Positions 7,494 through 9,629 of a stretch of 9,629 nt of DNA are shown piece by piece. The notes below the pieces were generated by a model, which saw nothing but the letters and a program-made list of their open reading frames with translations, was not told where the DNA came from and did no database searches. Source of the stretch: JAXFQS01 sp034178815 (lineage in GTDB: Bacteria > Verrucomicrobiota > Kiritimatiellia > RFP12 > DVOR01); NCBI GenBank assembly GCA_034178815.1, contig JAXFQS010000151.1, positions 1 through 9,629 on the forward strand. The letters run 5' to 3'. Both the position numbers and the translations under genes were made by a program. Positions within the stretch are counted from its first letter, which is position 1; every line of letters begins with the position of its first letter.

Positions 7494-7968
7494 TCGGTTG
7501 GGGCTCTCTGTTTCTTCACCCCGATAGATTTCGAGCCGTACATTTCTGCAAACTGGTTGACCGGCTCTTTCCGATGCCCTTGCTTGGTGCGAATCGTCTT
7601 GAGAGCAGTGCCCGATTGAAGCAGGCTCGTTGATTTTCAAAGAGACAAATCGTTGCGGCGGCACGCGGTTTTTCAAGGGCTTTTTTCGGTGAAAGGTTCT
7701 TAGGAGTTGCCTTGTCAGGTTGATGCGAAGAGCCCCCGTTGCTACGCACCATCGCCCCCGAAAGGTTCCTACCGACTGGGACGATTCCTGGGGGAAATTG
7801 GTGGCGTGCGTTGGTTGGTGTTGAACTGGCAGACGCTTTGCGCCGCTGGAACAGTTGCTCCTCAAGTCCCACGCTTGTCGGCATAATTGCCCGTTGGAGG
7901 TTTCTTTCCGACCGTGCCCTCTAGTCGAGTGGGTGCGGTTATCCAGGGCAAGCCGGCGGGAACTTGGG
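7494..7968. other. 475-base region with no recognised gene
   Basis: It lies between the convergent ends of the SWIM gene (+) and the PP-loop gene (-). Long open frames exist on both strands (minus 7516-7884 and 7446-8033, plus to 7633). None has a convincing RBS, recognisable motif or coherent composition, and the minus one extends into the PP-loop gene. A short minus-strand stretch ending at a TAA near 7491 (residues QFAEMYGSKSIGVKKQRAPT) looks protein-like but has a stop about 48 codons upstream and no good start. A loose hairpin pairs CCCCC (7754-7758) with GGGGG (7790-7794). I see no clear terminator for either neighbour. The region may be a decayed gene, deletion scar or unknown RNA. Confidence 0.4.
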
Positions 7969-8955
7969 CTAGGCGATGAGGTGGTGCTGGATTTGCTCGA
8001 TCGCGAGCGGGGCGAACTCTTTGTCGCAGGCACCTTGCGGCGTTTGCAGGTGGATCAGGATGGCCTTGCGACCGCGGTGATCGCCGTACCCCGCACAGAT
8101 TCCGCCGAGCAGGTTCAGGTCGGGCAGACTCTTGAGCCCGCCGGGCACATAAGCGGTCGGGCCGGGAACATTGACAGTCCAGAGCAGCGTGTCGGATGGC
8201 TTTGCCGCCGCCTTCAACGACTGGTTGTCCATGCGGTTCCTCCCGACAATCGCCTTAGTGCCATCGGGCAGACGGAAGTGGCGTCCGACTTTGAGTAGGC
8301 GAATGTGATCCAAATCAACCAAACCGCCGTGCTCCTTGAGGTCGGATAGTTTGCGGCAATAGCCCTTTTCGGTGAGCAGGCAGCCCCCCGCCGGAGCCGG
8401 ATACTCGGTAATCCCCAACTCCGCGGCAAGAGCCATCTGCGGCTTGCGGGTGCGCCCATGGAAGTCGTAGAGTTGCTCGCGGTCGATGAGCCCCTCTTGC
8501 TCCGGAATGGTCGGTTCGAGAAGTTTGGCGCAGAGTGGACGGAGCAGCCGCCCCTCAAGCCCAGAATCGTGCGCAACGGTCGCCAGGGAATGCGGCGTCT
8601 GGGACATGGGACGCTGGTTGACGACCTCCCCCGTCGAGACGAAATCCAACCCGTCGGCGCGCATCAATTCCCCCGCACGGCGTATCATCCGCGCGTGACA
8701 GTCAATGCAGGGATTCATCCCCCCGCCGAAACCGTGTGGAGGATTGGCAACCAACTCAAGAATGTCTTGAGTAAAGTCCACCTCCTTCAAGTCGATCCCG
8801 AGATGCCGGGCCGCGCGCCGGGCGGAAGTCCCGTCGAAGAAGGGTGAGACAAAGACAAGCGGGCGTACATCGCACCCCTGACGGCGAAGCACCGCTACGG
8901 CAAGCATACTGTCGAGCCCGCCGGAGAAAAGAGAGTAACCTCTGGCTTTATTCAT
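7969..8955 (-). CDS. PP-loop ATP pyrophosphatase, tRNA-thiolation (MnmA/ThiI)-like paralogue
   Basis: A 328-residue cytoplasmic enzyme. The PP-loop SGGLDS (residues 11-16) binds ATP and adenylates the substrate. Two cysteine sites fit a thiouridylase: NPCIDCH (C83, C86), at the place of the catalytic Cys in MnmA, and PAGGCLLT (C192), at the place of the second Cys. Between them STGEVVNQRPMSQ (107-119) is typical of this paralogue group. After C192 comes the conserved LLKVGRHFRLPDGTKAIVGRNRMDN block (220-244), which MnmA itself does not have in this form. The group is often labelled 'tRNA (5-methylaminomethyl-2-thiouridylate)-methyltransferase' or ThiI-like. Its true substrate is not settled from sequence, so sulfur transfer to tRNA is inferred. 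It starts 2 bases after the stop of the export-family gene, so the two form one minus-strand operon. Only a weak AAGAAAG precedes the ATG, which suggests translational coupling. Confidence 0.85.
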   Translation of the reverse strand: MNKARGYSLFSGGLDSMLAVAVLRRQGCDVRPLVFVSPFFDGTSARRAARHLGIDLKEVDFTQDILELVANPPHGFGGGMNPCIDCHARMIRRAGELMRADGLDFVSTGEVVNQRPMSQTPHSLATVAHDSGLEGRLLRPLCAKLLEPTIPEQEGLIDREQLYDFHGRTRKPQMALAAELGITEYPAPAGGCLLTEKGYCRKLSDLKEHGGLVDLDHIRLLKVGRHFRLPDGTKAIVGRNRMDNQSLKAAAKPSDTLLWTVNVPGPTAYVPGGLKSLPDLNLLGGICAGYGDHRGRKAILIHLQTPQGACDKEFAPLAIEQIQHHLIA

Positions 8956-8957
8956 AG

Positions 8958-9476
8958 TCAGACTTTCTTGATGATGGTGCGCAGGATGCTCTCCTCGTCA
9001 ACCGCTCCATGGAGAATCAACCAGCAGACGGTTCCGACGCAAATCCCGGCTAGGATTACACCAAGGGCATTGGCAATGCAGAACTTGCGCGGGCGCATAC
9101 CCAGCAGGTAGGCTCCTACGGCTCCGCTCCAGGCGCCGGTACCAGGCAGTGGGACGCCGATAAAGAGGGCGAGCCCGAGCTCCCCGTATTTCTCCACATA
9201 GGGGCGGAGTTTATCTTGCCGGGCTGTCAAGCGGGGCCAAACGGTCTGGTCGAACCATTTCCATCGGCGCAGGAGGTTCATAGCGGGGGCGAGCAATCCA
9301 TAGACCGCCATGCCCAAGATGATGTTCACCGCCAGGCAGACGGCCATCACACCTGCGAAGCCTAGGCGTTCGATACAGGGGGAGAAGATTCCGAATGGGA
9401 TTGAGGCGCGCAGTTCGAGACCCGGTATGCAGGTCAGTGCGCTCAGAAGGACGATACTCTGGAGAACGGATTTCAT
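8958..9476 (-). CDS. Small multidrug export-family (PF06695-type) inner-membrane protein
   Basis: A 172-residue, very hydrophobic protein with about four membrane segments: about 3-20, 38-66, 98-125 and 135-157. Two signatures of the small multidrug export family are clear: PGLELRASIPFGI (18-30) and GVPLPGTGAWSGAVGAYLLGM (107-127). Between them is a basic cytoplasmic-looking loop (RRWKW at 70-74 to about 95). The family name comes from annotation transfer; the substrate and even the export role are poorly established. I chose the ATG at 9476 because it gives the normal family length and lets the LQSIVLL helix begin the protein. A TTG at 9518 in frame would add 14 polar residues and would sit at the predicted transcription start. 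Neither start has a good RBS. It is the first gene of the two-gene minus operon, transcribed divergently from the tRNA. Confidence 0.85.
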   Translation of the reverse strand: MKSVLQSIVLLSALTCIPGLELRASIPFGIFSPCIERLGFAGVMAVCLAVNIILGMAVYGLLAPAMNLLRRWKWFDQTVWPRLTARQDKLRPYVEKYGELGLALFIGVPLPGTGAWSGAVGAYLLGMRPRKFCIANALGVILAGICVGTVCWLILHGAVDEESILRTIIKKV

Positions 9477-9526
9477 GCGGCGGAGGGTGGGGACTTTCCA
9501 GTATGGTTGGTGTCGCAAGAGGAGAT

Positions 9527-9555
9527 AGTTTACAATAGTTGGCAGGAAACGGCAA
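9527..9555 (-). promoter_or_regulatory. Probable promoter for the minus-strand operon
   Basis: Read on the minus strand, TTGCCG (9555-9550) and TAAACT (9532-9527) are 17 bases apart, each matching the sigma70 boxes at four of six bases. Transcription would begin near 9520, giving a leader of about 44 bases to the ATG at 9476. This is a moderate match, supported mainly by position and spacing. Confidence 0.45.
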
Positions 9556-9561
9556 TAAGAT

Positions 9562-9590
9562 TTGACACGACCTCAAGAGTTTGATATAGT
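9562..9590 (+). promoter_or_regulatory. Strong promoter for the tRNA gene
   Basis: The -35 box TTGACA (9562-9567) is a perfect consensus. The -10 box TATAGT (9585-9590) follows after exactly 17 bases and is preceded by TG at 9582-9583, an extended -10. Transcription would start near 9597, about 15 bases before the mature tRNA end at 9612. Strength like this is usual for stable RNA genes. Confidence 0.85.
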
Positions 9591-9611
9591 ACGCCTCGTT
9601 CACGACACAAC

Positions 9612-9629
9612 GGGGGATTAGCTCAGTTG
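9612..9629 (+). tRNA. tRNA, 5' part only, probably tRNA-Ala
   Basis: GGGGGAT (9612-9618) is a seven-base acceptor strand. It is followed by TA at positions 8-9 and the D-arm start GCTCAGTTG, the universal bacterial layout. The GGGG-start acceptor with TAGCTCAG is typical of tRNA-Ala, but the anticodon lies outside the window, so identity is inferred. The gene continues beyond the right edge and has its own promoter just upstream. Confidence 0.85.

Noticed and set aside
7580..7610. T-arm-like GGTGCGAATC suggesting a tRNA
   Set aside because: There is no matching D-arm, anticodon stem or acceptor pairing around it.
7516..7884. Minus-strand open frame of 122 codons
   Set aside because: It has no RBS, no motif and no coherent secondary structure. 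It cannot be excluded, but is not supported.
7446..8033. Minus-strand open frame of 195 codons
   Set aside because: It overlaps the PP-loop gene in another frame, has low-complexity Ser/Arg content at its start, no RBS and no recognisable motif.
9477..9518. TTG start adding 14 residues to the small export-family protein
   Set aside because: It would coincide with the predicted transcription start and adds polar residues before the first membrane helix; the ATG at 9476 gives the usual length.

Overview
The window (9,629 bases, GC-rich) looks like chromosomal DNA of a Gram-negative, polysaccharide-degrading bacterium of the PVC group. Kiritimatiellota, Lentisphaerota or Verrucomicrobiota are the best guesses. 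The reasons are a large secreted beta-strand-repeat protein, a DUF4874/DUF4832 protein coupled to a glycosidase-like protein, and a biotin-dependent decarboxylase/carboxyltransferase subunit. This placement is inference from gene content; there is no rRNA or other phylogenetic marker in the window.

Left third (1-4419, + strand): the 3' end of a long extracellular beta-helix/autotransporter-like protein, then a secreted DUF4874/DUF4832 protein with a strong ribosome binding site, then a translationally coupled (ATGA overlap) TIM-barrel, glycosidase-like protein with a glutamine-amidotransferase-like domain. This reads as a surface/glycan operon, with a hairpin just after the last gene.

Middle (4420-7493, + strand): a 240-base gap holds an unusually dense set of inverted repeats and then a clear sigma70-type promoter. 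The promoter drives an oxaloacetate decarboxylase alpha / pyruvate carboxylase B-type gene whose biotinyl domain resembles AccB. Eight bases downstream is a SWIM zinc-finger gene of the COG4279 type. Its usual SNF2 helicase partner is not in the window.

7494-7968 is about 475 bases with no gene I can support; it may be decayed sequence or an unrecognised RNA.

Right end: two minus-strand genes two bases apart, a small multidrug export-family membrane protein followed by a PP-loop tRNA-thiolase-like enzyme. They are transcribed away from a tRNA that begins at 9612 and runs off the window. The tRNA has its own near-consensus promoter and its first 18 bases look like tRNA-Ala.

I found no CRISPR array, insertion sequence, phage gene or recognised defence system. 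The least explained parts are the nested inverted-repeat element at 4444-4580, the AccB-like fusion, the orphan SWIM gene with its blank downstream region, and the abrupt intragenic changes in G/C strand bias.
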